Assembly: GCA_027493625.1 (NCBI GenBank)
Contig: JAOSKM010000003.1
Location: 663,028 to 727,027, forward strand
Reading direction: 5' to 3'
DNA length: 64,000 nucleotides
Source: Planctomycetota bacterium
GTDB taxonomy: Bacteria > Planctomycetota > UBA8742 > UBA2392
Part shown: positions 26,188 through 38,394 of the stretch, one piece after another
Layout: the number at the start of each line of letters is the position of its first letter
Position numbering within the stretch: position 1 is the first letter of the stretch
Notes under the pieces: generated by a model
Told to the model about the DNA's origin: nothing
Seen by the model: the letters and a program-made list of their open reading frames with translations, nothing else
Database searches by the model: none
Made by a program: the position numbers and the translations under genes

Positions 26188-28005
26188 TTAAACTTCCCTC
26201 TCGCGCTCCACGATCGCCTTCACCACTTCGTCGGCCGTCAGCGGCATGCCGTCGTAGTGCTTCACGCTGCGCAGCTTGTGGCTGAAGTGCGGCAGCTCGG
26301 CGTGCAGGGCCATGCGCATCTGGCCGTCGCGGTTCAGCTCCACCACGTACACGCGCTCGTGCTTGTTCAGGAAATCTTCCACTTCCTGCGTGAACGGGAA
26401 GGCGCGCAGGCGGCAGAGGTCCAGCTTCAGGGCGTGCCTGGCCTCCAGCGCGGCGCACGCCTCGCGGATCGCCTCGTGGGTGGTGCCGTAATAGATCAGG
26501 CCGGCGGCGTGCCCGTTGTCCAGGATTTCCGGCTTGGGCACCATGGTCTTGGCCGTCTCGAACTTGCGGGCCAGCCGGTCCATGTTGCTCTTCCAGTCCT
26601 GGGGCTTCTCGCTGTAGGTGGCCTGCGTGGTGTGGCCGGTGCCGCGCGTGAAGTAGGCGGCCTTGGGGTGGTCGGTGCCGGGGATGGTGCGGTAGGGGAT
26701 GCCGTCGCCGTCCACGTCGGCGTAGCGGCCCCACTTGCCGCCCAGCTTCTCGAGCTCTTCCTTGCCCAGCACCTTGCCGCGGCGGATCGGCTCCGTCGGG
26801 TACTCGAAACGCTCGCTGACCCAGAAGTTCATGCCCAGGTCCAGGTCGCTCAGGATGAACACCGGCGTCTGCAGCTCCTCGGCCAGGTTCAGCGCCTCGC
26901 CCGCCATCTCGAAGGCTTCCCTGGGCGTGTTGGGGATCACCACCACGTGCTTGGTGTCGCCGTGGCTGGCGTACAGCAGCGTCAGCACGTCGCCCTGCAT
27001 GGTGCGCGTCGGCAGGCCGGTGCTGGGTCCCGTGCGCTGCACGTCGCAGATCACGAACGGGATTTCCGCGAAGTAGGCCAGGCCGATGATCTCGTTCATC
27101 AGGCTGATGCCCGGGCCGCTGGTGCTGGTGGCCGCGCGCGCGCCCGCCCAGCCGGCGCCCGCCAGCATGCCGACCGCGGCAATCTCGTCCTCGGCCTGGA
27201 TCACCGCGAAGGTCTTCTTGCCGTCGACCACGCGGAACCTGTTCAGGAAGTCCTCCAGGTTCTCGCACAGGCTGCTGCTTGGCGTGATCGGGTACCAGGG
27301 CACCACCGTGACGCCGCCGAACATCAGGCCCAGCGCGGCCGCGGTGTTGCCGTCGATGATGATCTTGCCCTCGTTGGCGTTCATGCGCTCGACCTTGAAG
27401 GGGTCGGCTTTCTTGAGGTTCTCGGCGGCCCACTTGTAGCCGTGCTCGAGGGCGGGCAGGTTGATGTCGATGGCCTTCTGCTTGCCGGCCAGCTGCTTGC
27501 TGAGGGCGTTCTTGATCTCGCCCATGTCGATCTCGAACAGCTGGGCGCACACGCCGACGTAGAGCATGTTGATCACCAGCTTGCGCAGGCGCATGTCGGG
27601 GCAGCACTCGGCGATCAGCTTCTTGAAGGGCACGCTGTAGTGCACGCAGTCGGGGCGCTTGTCGGCGAGGTTGAGCGATTCCTCGTAGATCAGCACGGCG
27701 CCTTGCCTGGCGGTCTCGACGTCTTCGTCGCTGGTCTCCGGGTTCATGCAGACCACCACGTCGGCGTCCTGCTTGCGGCTGATCCAGCCGTTCTTGTTGG
27801 CGCGGATCGTGAACCAGGTGGGCAGGCCCTGGATGTTGCTGGGGAACAGGTTCTTGCCCGAGACGGGGATGCCCATGCCGAACAGCGAGCGCAGCAGCAC
27901 CATGTTGCTGGTCTGCGAGCCCGAGCCGTTGGCAGTGGCGACGTGCAGCACGAAATCGTTGACGATGGTTCTGGTCTCGGTCTCCGAAACCTCAGCGGTA
28001 GCCAT
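26188..28005 (-). CDS. korA: 2-oxoglutarate (2-oxoacid):ferredoxin oxidoreductase alpha subunit (gamma-alpha fusion)
   Basis: 605 residues from the ATG at 28005. The N-terminal gamma-type domain (GSGSQTSNMVLLRSLFGMG, CMNPETSDEDVE) is fused to the alpha domain (GGVTVVPWYPITPSSSLCEN, TSTSGPGISLMNEIIGLAYF, DVQRTGPSTGLPTRTMQGD). This gamma-alpha fusion is standard for KorA/OorA-type enzymes. It lies upstream of korB in the transcript, 91 bp apart. The pair likely replaces the NAD-linked 2-oxoglutarate dehydrogenase in the TCA cycle or serves ferredoxin-linked carbon metabolism. Confidence 0.93.
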   Translation of the reverse strand: MATAEVSETETRTIVNDFVLHVATANGSGSQTSNMVLLRSLFGMGIPVSGKNLFPSNIQGLPTWFTIRANKNGWISRKQDADVVVCMNPETSDEDVETARQGAVLIYEESLNLADKRPDCVHYSVPFKKLIAECCPDMRLRKLVINMLYVGVCAQLFEIDMGEIKNALSKQLAGKQKAIDINLPALEHGYKWAAENLKKADPFKVERMNANEGKIIIDGNTAAALGLMFGGVTVVPWYPITPSSSLCENLEDFLNRFRVVDGKKTFAVIQAEDEIAAVGMLAGAGWAGARAATSTSGPGISLMNEIIGLAYFAEIPFVICDVQRTGPSTGLPTRTMQGDVLTLLYASHGDTKHVVVIPNTPREAFEMAGEALNLAEELQTPVFILSDLDLGMNFWVSERFEYPTEPIRRGKVLGKEELEKLGGKWGRYADVDGDGIPYRTIPGTDHPKAAYFTRGTGHTTQATYSEKPQDWKSNMDRLARKFETAKTMVPKPEILDNGHAAGLIYYGTTHEAIREACAALEARHALKLDLCRLRAFPFTQEVEDFLNKHERVYVVELNRDGQMRMALHAELPHFSHKLRSVKHYDGMPLTADEVVKAIVEREREV

Positions 28006-28098
28006 GGCGGCACTCCTGGTGTACAGCAAGGGCGTCAAACGCACCCGACGGTCCGTTTATAGTACGCCAAGCCTCCACTTCAACGGTGGGGAAGGGAC

Positions 28099-28155
28099 GT
28101 AAGGGCCGCCCCGCGTGGCGGCCCGGGTCGGGCGGGCACCTGGGCCCGCCCCTAC
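28099..28155. repeat. GC-rich palindromic repeat (GTAGGGGCCGCCCC family)
   Basis: Two abutting hairpins (GGGCCGCCCCGCGTGGCGGCCC and GGCGGGCACCTGGGCCCGCC), ending CCCCTAC. The same design is at 37074-37125. The terminal CTAC supplies the stop codon of the gene at 28152. Confidence 0.65.
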
Positions 28156-28559
28156 TTGGGCGGCGGGGCTTCCACCTTGATGGCCTGCAGGGTGTCCACG
28201 TGCAGCAGCTCGTCGTTGCACAGCAGGTGCACCTCGAAGGTGCCCTCCTTGGTGAACTGCAGGCCGGGCAGATTGATGCCGGTCTCGAAGTCCTCAAGCG
28301 GCTTGTGGTGCTTGACGCCCCGCAGCTCGGCCTTGGCGAGCGTCTGGCCCTCGGTGGGGTCGCTGAATTCGATGGTGAAGTTGTATTCGCCGTTCATGTC
28401 GCCCAGCATCATGTAGACGCCGAAACGGGCATGGAAAACCGGGAAAGTAGGCGCATGCACCCGGCGGAACACGCCGATGATGCTGTACTTGCCGTCTGTG
28501 CTGCGAATCACCTGGTCGCAGATCAGGAAGGCTTTCACTTTAGGTGTGCTTCCGCTCAT
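28152..28559 (-). CDS. DUF6941-like conserved protein
   Basis: 135 residues, soluble, no signal peptide. The opening KVKAFLICDQVIRSTDGKYS then IIGVFRRVHA resembles the DUF6941 family of small beta-rich bacterial proteins of unknown function. The second half (GINLPGLQFTKEGTFEVHLL) reads as one strand of a beta-sandwich. Its stop codon lies inside a palindromic repeat. No operon partner is obvious. Confidence 0.7.
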   Translation of the reverse strand: MSGSTPKVKAFLICDQVIRSTDGKYSIIGVFRRVHAPTFPVFHARFGVYMMLGDMNGEYNFTIEFSDPTEGQTLAKAELRGVKHHKPLEDFETGINLPGLQFTKEGTFEVHLLCNDELLHVDTLQAIKVEAPPPK

Positions 28560-28606
28560 GCCCCGAGTCTGCCCACGCAGTCGCGCCCGGGCAATAGGCC
28601 AGCGTG

Positions 28607-29674
28607 CTACTTCGCTTTCGGACCGTCGGCGGACCCGTCATGAGGCCCACCGTTGTCCTTGAGATCCTTGATGCGCGCGTCCAGTTCTGTCTTTGACTCG
28701 AACCACTCAAAGTGAGCCCCGCCACTCGCCCAGTCGAACAGCAACAAGCCCCAGGCGTCTCCGTCGATTTGCGGATGGGTTTCTATCGCAGCGTCATAGT
28801 CGCACTCTCCCATGTCGGTGTGCAGAACTTTAACATGGTAGTACTTGCCCGCTAAATCACCCCCCTCGATGAATTCAGGGAACTTCTTGGCGACGGCGTC
28901 CACCTCGCCCGTCTTGGCGTAGTGGACGCGCGAATAGTCTCGCGCGGCTCCCATCAACTGTTCACCCTCTGCCATGCGGGCGCGCTGCACTGAGGTAAAC
29001 CTGTAAAGGTCGGAATCCCAGTTTCCAGAGAGCTTGGCGATGTCCTCGAAGTCGAGGTCACCTTGTTCCGTGTCCATACGGAAGTAGGTCAACTTCCAGA
29101 CGCTGCCTTCCAGCGCGAAGACGAGCATCAGCGATTCATCAGCCCGGTTCTGGAAGATCACCGCTCCGCCCCACGGGATCATGTCCATCTTTCGAAGCAT
29201 GCGCGAAGCGGGCTGCATCAGACCTACACTCCGGTTGGTGAGGTGCCAGCGCAGTGAAAGAGTTTCGGCCGACCGTTCGGATTGCACTGCCAGCAGGCCC
29301 GAGACCATCCCCAGGAACTGTATCTCAGTCAGGTTGCGCAGCTGGGTCACGGACGTTACTCCGAAATGTCCGCCAGGGTCATGTGCTTCCGCGAAGTTCT
29401 TTGCCTGCTCATCGGTCATCTCGGAGGCGTCGACGTGCTGCACGAACTTCTCATGACATAGCGCGATCTGGCCGCGCGCACCGGCATCCAGCAGGTTGTA
29501 AAGCGCCTTGTAGTCGGCAGTGCTCAAGGCGTCCCGGGCGCTCTCCGCGGCCTCTACCAATCCGGCACCCGCCATTGCGTCGTTGGATGGCGCAAGTTGC
29601 GCCGAGGGGCTGTCCCCGAAGGTTGCCAGCGCCAGCAGCAGGCACAAGGCAAGCCATACGTGTGCTTTCTTCAT
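28607..29674 (-). CDS. Secreted protein of unknown function
   Basis: 355 residues from the ATG at 29674, which gives a signal peptide (MKKAHVWLALCLLLALATFG). The mature part begins with a helical segment (SARDALSTADYKALYNLLDA), then mixed alpha/beta with a C-terminal charged tail. No catalytic or metal motif recognised. Base composition looks slightly less GC-rich than its neighbours. It lies between the DUF6941-like gene and the secreted protease, all on the minus strand, possibly one transcription unit. Confidence 0.7.
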   Translation of the reverse strand: MKKAHVWLALCLLLALATFGDSPSAQLAPSNDAMAGAGLVEAAESARDALSTADYKALYNLLDAGARGQIALCHEKFVQHVDASEMTDEQAKNFAEAHDPGGHFGVTSVTQLRNLTEIQFLGMVSGLLAVQSERSAETLSLRWHLTNRSVGLMQPASRMLRKMDMIPWGGAVIFQNRADESLMLVFALEGSVWKLTYFRMDTEQGDLDFEDIAKLSGNWDSDLYRFTSVQRARMAEGEQLMGAARDYSRVHYAKTGEVDAVAKKFPEFIEGGDLAGKYYHVKVLHTDMGECDYDAAIETHPQIDGDAWGLLLFDWASGGAHFEWFESKTELDARIKDLKDNGGPHDGSADGPKAK

Positions 29675-29770
29675 GACGGTCTCCGGTTCGATTCGGAACG
29701 CAGCATAACAAGCGCCCGCGGCATGCGCCAAATCTCACTTGGCGCGCCATGCATGACGGATTTCGCGCCC

Positions 29771-30889
29771 CTACTTGATCAGTTCGCGCCACTCCTTGGG
29801 CATCGCCTGCACGGGGCGGATGTAGCTCAGGAACTCCATGGTTTCCGGGTCGTGCAGCGTCTCGGTGGGGATGCCGCACAGCTCGCCCTTGGCGTTGATG
29901 GTAGTGCCGCCGGAGTTGCCCGCGCTGACCAGGCAATCCGACTTGTACCACTGCAGCTTGCCTTTACTGCTTTCGAAGCCGCTGATCACCCCGCGCGTCA
30001 GCGTGATGCTGGTCAGGCTGCGCGCGCCGCCAATCGCCGGGTAGCCCAGGCTGCGCAGCTCGTCGCCCAGCTCGCCTTCGCCGGCCGCCAGCGGCAGCCA
30101 CACGAAGTCGGGCTTCTCGATCGGGTTGCCGTCCAGGTCGGTCTTGAGCTGCAGCAGGGCGAGGTCCAGGCCCGCGTCTTCCTTCAATACCTCGGCGATG
30201 TGCGTCTGCAGCGGCGCCTCGCGCGCCGAGCGCGTGAAGGAAACCCACACACGCTTGAGCGCCTTGCCATCTTCGCCCTCGATCACGTGGCGGTTGGTGA
30301 GGATCAGCCCCGAGGCGCTGATCACCGTGCCGCTGCCGCCTGCCCCTTCCTCGGTGTACAGCATCACGCAGGCCGCCGCCGCGCGCTGCAGGGGCGTCAG
30401 CGTGTTCATGGGCGCAAAGGGCAGCTTCGGCGCGTCCAGCTTGGGCCTGGCGTTGAAGCTGAGCAGGATGTCGAAGCTGACCTCCTCGTCGTCGTAGGCC
30501 GCGAAAGAGCCCGCGTATACGTACCAGGCGCCGGCCTTCAGGCCGTCCTTTTTGGTGAAGGCCAGGGTTTCGTTGATGCGGGCGGTCATGGACTCACAGA
30601 TTGAGTGGGCGTCCAGATCGTCCACGCTTTCCAGCTTGTCGTCGCACAGGGCGAGGTCGATGTCGGCCGTGGCGTCGAGCACGTTGAGGTAAACGGCGCT
30701 GGTACCGTCGGGGACCTCGATTTTGAAACCCTGCAGGTCGGTGGTGCCGGACAGCAGCTCGACGTGCAGGCGCTCATCGGCCTTCAACTCAAGCAGCTTC
30801 GCCGCGATCTGGATTTCGTAGTCGTCATCCTGGGCAACGACAACACCGAGCAGCAGAGACAGCAGCAGGCAGGCAGCAAGCACGCGCAT
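29771..30889 (-). CDS. Secreted trypsin-like (S1C/DegP-type) serine protease with N-terminal PPC-like domain
   Basis: 372 residues from the ATG at 30889, which opens a signal peptide (MRVLAACLLLSLLLGVVVAQ). Residues 25-160 look like a bacterial pre-peptidase (PPC) beta-sandwich (DATADIDLALCDDK, AGAWYVYAGSFA). The protease domain follows with the triad in order: His in ILTNRHVIEG, Asp in DAGLDLALLQL, Ser in SAGNSGGTTIN. No PDZ domain is present, unlike DegP. It likely degrades or cleaves proteins outside the cytoplasm. Confidence 0.87.
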   Translation of the reverse strand: MRVLAACLLLSLLLGVVVAQDDDYEIQIAAKLLELKADERLHVELLSGTTDLQGFKIEVPDGTSAVYLNVLDATADIDLALCDDKLESVDDLDAHSICESMTARINETLAFTKKDGLKAGAWYVYAGSFAAYDDEEVSFDILLSFNARPKLDAPKLPFAPMNTLTPLQRAAAACVMLYTEEGAGGSGTVISASGLILTNRHVIEGEDGKALKRVWVSFTRSAREAPLQTHIAEVLKEDAGLDLALLQLKTDLDGNPIEKPDFVWLPLAAGEGELGDELRSLGYPAIGGARSLTSITLTRGVISGFESSKGKLQWYKSDCLVSAGNSGGTTINAKGELCGIPTETLHDPETMEFLSYIRPVQAMPKEWRELIK

Positions 30890-31382
30890 GGGAAGCTCCT
30901 GTGGAAACAAGCCGCGAAGCATAGCCACGGTCAGGCACGGCACAAAGCGGCTAAACAGAAGCCCGCCATGCCAATGGTGGGCTTTGGTTCGAAGTGTGTT
31001 CGGCGCACGTATCCGGATTTGGACATTCTTCGCGCGCCGACGCAAAACCCGCCGTTAGCACGGCGGGCTTGGGTTTGGTGTGGCCCGTGGCCTGCCAATA
31101 CCGCAGGGTTGTTCACAAACCTGCCCGGGTGGCGGGGTTTTGGGCCGTAAACGGCCTTCTGGCTTGGGCATGGGGTTTGCACCCACTAATCGGTTGGTGA
31201 AACCGGAATCACTCCCGCCCCTGCAGCGTTCTTTCCACAACGCATGGCGGGCAAATCCGGGCTCACCGCGCGAAAACGTTGCAGCGCCCGTCGTTGACGC
31301 CCTTTCGGCCTACGGCTACCGTTGTGATAGAAGATAACTACAGCCTCCGGATGCCCTTGAAGCCGGAGATCAGAGGCGGAAC
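30890..31382. other. Intergenic region upstream of clpC with two hairpins
   Basis: 493 bp. It contains GCCCGCCATGCCAATGGTGG (hairpin near 30961) and a CCCGCCG / CGGCGGG stem near 31048-31067. No ORF, tRNA or CIRCE-like heat-shock operator was found. It must hold the promoters of the protease gene (minus) and clpC (plus), which I could not pinpoint. Confidence 0.4.
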
Positions 31383-33960
<2,578 letters not shown>

Positions 33961-33977
33961 TCTTCAAGCTGTAAACC

Positions 33978-34006
33978 AAAGCCCGGCCTGCAAAGGCCGG
34001 GCTTTT
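33978..34006 (+). terminator. Terminator after clpC
   Basis: Stem AAAGCCCGGCC / GGCCGGGCTTT with loop TGCAAA followed by TC; U-rich end on both strands, so it may also serve the convergent gene ending at 34034. Confidence 0.85.
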
Positions 34007-34033
34007 CATTCATGACCTCAGACCGCCGGCCCT

Positions 34034-35064
34034 CTACGGCTTGGGTACCACCAGCGCCTGGGGCAGCGGATTGCTGCGCCCGGCCAGCACTTCCAGCTCG
34101 ACGGGTTCACCCTGCTTCTCCCGGCTGCCGGCCCATACCTTGAAGGTGCCGGGCGGCACGCGCTGGATGCTGAAGCGCCCGAACTCGTCCGTAGTGGCGG
34201 CGCCGTTCCAGGGCTGGCCCGCGCTGCCGGCCAGGGCCTCCTGCACGTTGGGCGACAGCAGCCGCAGCGCGTCCGGGTCGAGCAGCGCCAGGTTGCCGGT
34301 GCAGAACACCTGGGCCCCCGCGACCGCCAGGTTGTCGCCGTCGACCACCTCGCCCTCGATTGCGGTGTCGTTCGAGAAAGCGTGCAACTGCAGCTCGATG
34401 GGGCTGTCCGACTGCGGGACCAGCACGCCGCCCAGGCCGTAGTTGTTCATTCGTGCGGAGATCACGACTTCCGTCTCTTCGCCCTCTTTCCTGGCGTGGC
34501 GCAGCGCGATCGAGAAGCGCCCGTCCTTGCCGGTGGTCACGGTCTGCACCGCCTCCAGCGTGTGCCCGCCGACGCTGCTGGTGCGCACCACGTACGCGAC
34601 CACGTGCGCGCCATTGAGCGGCTTGCGATCCTGGTCGATCACCGTGCCGAAGGCGATCGTTTCGCTTGCCTGCCCCGGATCCAGGCCGGCGAAACCGGCC
34701 TTGGTGGGCTTGGGAAACCGTGGGCCTCAGGCCCGGTGAGGGGCTTTTCCTCCGGCTTCGGCTCCGGCTTTGGCTCCGGCTTCGGCTCCGGTTCGGGGCG
34801 CGGTTCGGGTTTCGGCTCCGGGCGCGGTTCCGGCTCGGGCTGCGGCTCCGGTTCCGGCTCGGGCTGCGGCTCCGGTTCCGGCCGGTTGGCCGCCGGCAGT
34901 TCCGGCGCGGCGGCGCGCGGCGTGTTGTCGGCGTCGGTCCCGGCTACACGGGGGCGCGGCACAGGCGTGGGCGCATCGTCGGCCAGCATGAAATACACGG
35001 CCACACCCGCGCCCACGAACAACAGCACAATCAGTACGATCAGGCCAATCGGGGATTTACGCAT
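34034..35064 (-). CDS. Membrane-anchored protein with (PEPEPx) linker and carboxypeptidase-regulatory-like domains; frameshift near 34713
   Basis: The start at 35064 gives a short cytoplasmic tail and one membrane helix ([20 protein letters not shown]). A long Pro-Glu/Lys repeat (units such as [11 protein letters not shown]) follows. The frame then breaks at a GGG run (34712-34714); restoring one base yields [20 protein letters not shown] and joins to the rest. The C-terminal half has beta-sandwich domains of the carboxypeptidase regulatory type ([20 protein letters not shown], and [20 protein letters not shown]). Likely a TonB-like rigid spacer carrying surface-side binding domains. Function unknown. 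Confidence 0.75.
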
Positions 35065-35176
35065 AGGAATGGAACGAACGTCCGGTACGCGAGTATTGTA
35101 GAAAGAGCGCAATCGGCGCAACAGGCCGGCAAAGGCTGGATTGCCTGTGCCACCCGCCAGGGCTTCGGCGGGCACC

Positions 35177-35210
35177 AATGAAATCACCCGCTTGCGCGGG
35201 TGATTTCATT
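35177..35210 (-). terminator. Perfect 16-bp hairpin at the 3' end of tRNA-Ala
   Basis: GAAATCACCCGC / GCGGGTGATTTC with a 4-nt loop, extended by AATG/CATT. It abuts the CCA of the tRNA and probably terminates it. Confidence 0.6.
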
Positions 35211-35285
35211 GGTGGACCCGAGGGGATTCGAACCCCTGACCTATGCATTGCGAACGCATCGCTCTACCAACTGAGCTACGGGCCC
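35210..35285 (-). tRNA. tRNA-Ala (anticodon CGC)
   Basis: A 76-nt cloverleaf on the minus strand. Acceptor GGGCCCG / CGGGTCC includes the G3-U70 pair that identifies alanine tRNA; D-arm GTAGCTCAGTTGGTAGAGC; anticodon loop TTCGCAA; T-arm with GGTTCGAATCC; CCA encoded. The anticodon reads GCG codons. Confidence 0.95.
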
Positions 35286-35345
35286 ACGGCAGGCCGAAAA
35301 CGTACATTCCCTGCGTTAAACGGCAACAGGGCGGCGCTAGTTGCA

Positions 35346-35422
35346 GTAGGGACACGCTGCCGCGTGTCCCTACCCGTTGGATCCCGGGCCTTTCCTACGG
35401 ACACGCTGCCGCGTGTCCCTAC
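35346..35422. repeat. Two copies of the GTAGGGACACGC palindrome
   Basis: Copies at 35346-35373 and 35397-35422, each GGGACACGC TGCC GCGTGTCCC flanked by GTA/TAC. Another copy is at 41857-41884. They occupy the tRNA-Ala to hydrolase gap. Confidence 0.75.
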
Positions 35423-35494
35423 GCGTTAGATTCCGGCCGCGAAACACACTAGGATTACGCCCCGCACGGGGTTCGTTTGTCATCGGGAGACGTG

Positions 35495-36678
35495 ATGAAG
35501 AAACTTGCCTGGCTGATCCTGCCCGCCCTGCTGCTCGCCTATGCACCCGTCCAGGCGCAGCAGGCCGAAAAGAAGGACTATCCCGCCCGCAACCCCAAGG
35601 CCACGCTGCCCGACAAGCAGCCTGAAGACGGCCCCGGCGGCAGCAAGTACGCCCACGAAAAGTTCGAGGTGTACTCGGCGCTCGAGGGCGGCGAGCACTA
35701 CTGGCTTTACACACCCGCCGAGCCCCGCCCCAGGAAGGCGCCGGTGGTGGTGTTCGTGCACGGTTACGGCCAGCTTGACCCGGAAGGCTACGACGCCTGG
35801 ATCGAGCACCTGTGCCGGCGCGGCAACATCGTGATCTACCCCCAGTACCAGGCCCATGGCCTTGAGCCGCCGGCCAACTACGCGCCCAACGCCGCCGCCA
35901 GCATTCTCGACGCCTTCAAGTATCTCGAGGCCGACCCCGAGCGCGTGCAGCCCGAAAAAGACAAGTTCGCCATCGCCGGCCACAGCGCCGGCGGAGTCAC
36001 CACCGCGAACCTGGCCGCCGACTGGGAAACCCTGAAGCTGCCCAAGCCAAAGGCCGTCATGCCCGTGCAGCCCGGCCGCGCCTTCAACAGCAGCAGCAAG
36101 GCGCAGAAGAACGGGCTGATCCCGCTGTCGGATTTCAGCCTGATCCCCGAGGAAGCCCTGCTGCTGTGCGTGTTCAGCGACAGCGACCACACCGTGGGCG
36201 CCTGGTGCGCCCGCGAGTTCTTCACCAAGGCCACCAAGGTGAAGGCCGAGAACAAGAACCTGGTCGAGTTCATCAGCAGCGACTACGGCAAGCAGGCCGT
36301 GGTCGCCACCCACCGCACGCCCGCCGCGCCCTCAACCATGGCCGACATGGTGGACATCTGGGACTGGCACGGCTACTGGAAGCTGCTGGACGGCCTGACC
36401 GACGCCGCCTTCCACGGCAAGAACCGCGAGTACGCCCTGGGCGACACGCCCCAGCAGAAGGACATGGGCAGTTACAGCGACGGCCGTCCCTTCGAGAAGC
36501 TGAAGGTCTGGAAGGGCGACGCGGAGATCAACCCCGACGAAGAATACACGCCGGTGTTCGACCGCAACGGCAACCGCAACCAGAAGCCCCCGAGCCCAAG
36601 GAAGCAGAGCCCAAGAAGGAAAAGCCCGCCGAAACCCCCGGCCGTAAAGAAGACAAGGAACAGGAAGAAGAGTTCTAG
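35495..36678 (+). CDS. Secreted alpha/beta hydrolase (dienelactone hydrolase/PETase-like); frameshift near 36589
   Basis: The start at 35495 (GTGATGAAG context) gives signal peptide MKKLAWLILPALLLAYAPVQA. The domain is alpha/beta hydrolase: oxyanion region VVVFVHGYGQLDPEGYDAW and nucleophile elbow IAGHSAGGVTTAN; the acid is likely in VFSDSDHTVG and the His in VVATHRTP. At a C5 run (36587-36591) the frame slips. One extra C gives a charged C-terminal tail (KPPEPKEAEPKKEKPAETPG) and a stop at 36676. It likely hydrolyses esters or polymers outside the cytoplasm. Confidence 0.85.
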
Positions 36679-36764
36679 GGCCGGAAAACCGGAAATGGGT
36701 GGCGCGGACAGTTCGCGCAGCGAACGGACCTGCCCGGTTGGCTTACCGACGACTGCAAAAGCGT

Positions 36765-36849
36765 GTTAACCACGAAGGACCACGAAGAACCACGAAGTAA
36801 AAGATTCTCCGCCGTTCTTCGTGGCCCTTGGTGGCTCTTCGTGGTTAAC
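36765..36849. repeat. Hairpin repeat made of CCACGAAGG iterons (second copy)
   Basis: Left arm GTTAACCACGAAGGACCACG..., right arm ...TTCGTGGTTAAC, with internal units of the same CCACGAAGG type as 3807-3886. A 17-nt loop separates the arms. Confidence 0.75.
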
Positions 36850-36984
36850 CGCAGTTGTTTTTCTTCAGCAGTCAGTTTCGAGTTCCAGGGCTGATGCAAA
36901 GATAAGTAAGGCGGAGGTGGCATCGAGGCGCATGCCGACTCGAAAGTGCAGCTCGGCGGAACGGCAGCAGACGCGCTGGATCAG

Positions 36985-37069
36985 GCGGAGGTGGCGAAAT
37001 TGGCAGACGCGCTGGATTTAGGTTCCAGTGGGGCAACCCGTGCGGGTTCAAGTCCCGCCCTCCGCACCA
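36985..37069 (+). tRNA. tRNA-Leu (anticodon TAG)
   Basis: An 85-nt class II tRNA. Acceptor GCGGAGG / CCTCCGC, D-arm GGCGAAATTGGCAGACGC, anticodon loop TTTAGGT (reads CTA), long variable arm TGGGGCAACCCGT, T-arm GCGGGTTCAAGTCCCGC, encoded CCA. Confidence 0.96.
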
Positions 37070-37073
37070 GCTC

Positions 37074-37125
37074 GTAGGGGCCGCCCCATGTGGCGGCCCG
37101 GGCGGGCACATAGGCCCGCCCCTAC
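37074..37125. repeat. GC-rich palindromic repeat (GTAGGGGCCGCCCC family, second copy)
   Basis: Two abutting hairpins closed by GTAGGGG ... CCCCTAC, matching the copy at 28099-28155. It directly follows tRNA-Leu and could act as its terminator. Confidence 0.65.
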
Positions 37126-37185
37126 CGGTTGCCCAATCGGCGCACATCGGTTTATAACCGGGCCAAACATGCCGCGGGAAATGCC

Positions 37186-38394
37186 ATGACCACGACCGAA
37201 GCCTTTGCCACCAATTTCGACCTCACCGAAGAGCAGCAGCAGATCCAGCAGGCCGCGCGCGAATTCGTGAAAGACCACGTCGCGCCCAGGGCCCAGGAAC
37301 TCGATGAAAAGGCCGAGTTCCCCGTAGACAACTACAAGCAGATGGCCGAGCTCGGTTTCCTCGGCCTCAGCATCCCCGAAGAGGCCGGCGGCAGCGGCTT
37401 CGACACACTCAGCTTCATCCTGGTGGTCGAGGAACTCAGCAAGGCCTGCGGCAGCACCGGCCTCGGCTACGCGGCGCACATCAGCCTGGGCGTCACGCCC
37501 GTCTACCTGTTCGGCACGGATGAACAGAAGCAGAAGTACGTGCCCCAGCTGTGCCGGGGCGTCGATGAAGACGGCAACCTCACACTCGGCTGCTTCGGCC
37601 TGACCGAGCCCGGCGCGGGCTCAGATGCCGGCGGCACGCGCACCACGGCCGAGCGCAAGTCCGACCACTGGCTGGTGAACGGCCGCAAGGCCTGGATCAC
37701 CAACCCGCACTACGCCAAGACCTGCATCTTCACGGCCAAGACGAACCAGAACCCGAAGGATGGCAAGGGCATCACGGCCTTCATCGCGGAGCTGGGCACG
37801 CCCGGCTTCAAGGTGGAAGCCAAGGAAGACAAGCTGGGCATGCGCAGCAGCGACACCGCGCAGCTGGTGTTCGAGGACATGAAGCTGCCGCTGGACGCCG
37901 TGGCGGGCGGCGAGGCGCAGGTGGACGTGGGGTTTAACAAGTTCATGAAGACGCTGGCCGGCGGGCGCATCAGCATCGGCGCGCTGGCGCTGGGCATCGC
38001 GGAGGGCGCGTACCAGAAGGCGCTGGAGTACGCGCGCCAGCGCAAGCAGTTCAACAAGCCGATCGGCACCTTCCAGGGCGTGTCGTTCATGCTCGCGGAC
38101 ATGGCCATGGAGATCAGCGCGGCAAGACACCTCGTGTACCACGCGGCCAGGCTGCGCGACGCCGGCCGCGACTTCGCATTAGCCGGCAGCATGGCCAAGC
38201 TCTACGCCAGCGAAGTAGCCATGAAGACCTGCACCAACGCCATCCAGGTGCTGGGCGGCGTGGGCTACACCAGGGAGTACGACGTAGAGCGCATGTACCG
38301 AGACGCCAAGCTATGCGAAATAGGCGAAGGCACCTCAGAGGTACAAAGGCTAGTAATCAGCCGCCAAATCCTCGGCGACCTGCGCAACGTTTGA
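37186..38394 (+). CDS. Acyl-CoA dehydrogenase
   Basis: 402 residues from the ATG at 37186. Classic ACAD signatures: CFGLTEPGAGSDAGG for FAD and substrate, WITNPHYAKTCIFTAKT, GMRSSDTAQLVFEDMKLP, and near the C-terminus QVLGGVGYTREYDVERMYRD followed by EIGEGTSEVQRLVI, which carries the catalytic Glu. It oxidises acyl-CoA to 2-enoyl-CoA, passing electrons through ETF. It most resembles the short-chain/isovaleryl class; the substrate is not decidable here. It is not in an operon. Confidence 0.93.
   Translation: MTTTEAFATNFDLTEEQQQIQQAAREFVKDHVAPRAQELDEKAEFPVDNYKQMAELGFLGLSIPEEAGGSGFDTLSFILVVEELSKACGSTGLGYAAHISLGVTPVYLFGTDEQKQKYVPQLCRGVDEDGNLTLGCFGLTEPGAGSDAGGTRTTAERKSDHWLVNGRKAWITNPHYAKTCIFTAKTNQNPKDGKGITAFIAELGTPGFKVEAKEDKLGMRSSDTAQLVFEDMKLPLDAVAGGEAQVDVGFNKFMKTLAGGRISIGALALGIAEGAYQKALEYARQRKQFNKPIGTFQGVSFMLADMAMEISAARHLVYHAARLRDAGRDFALAGSMAKLYASEVAMKTCTNAIQVLGGVGYTREYDVERMYRDAKLCEIGEGTSEVQRLVISRQILGDLRNV

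Noticed and set aside
26053-28062. 669-codon plus-strand frame over korA
   Set aside because: Shadow of korA; its sequence is low-complexity VAL/GLY/HIS-type with no family match, while korA carries full motifs.
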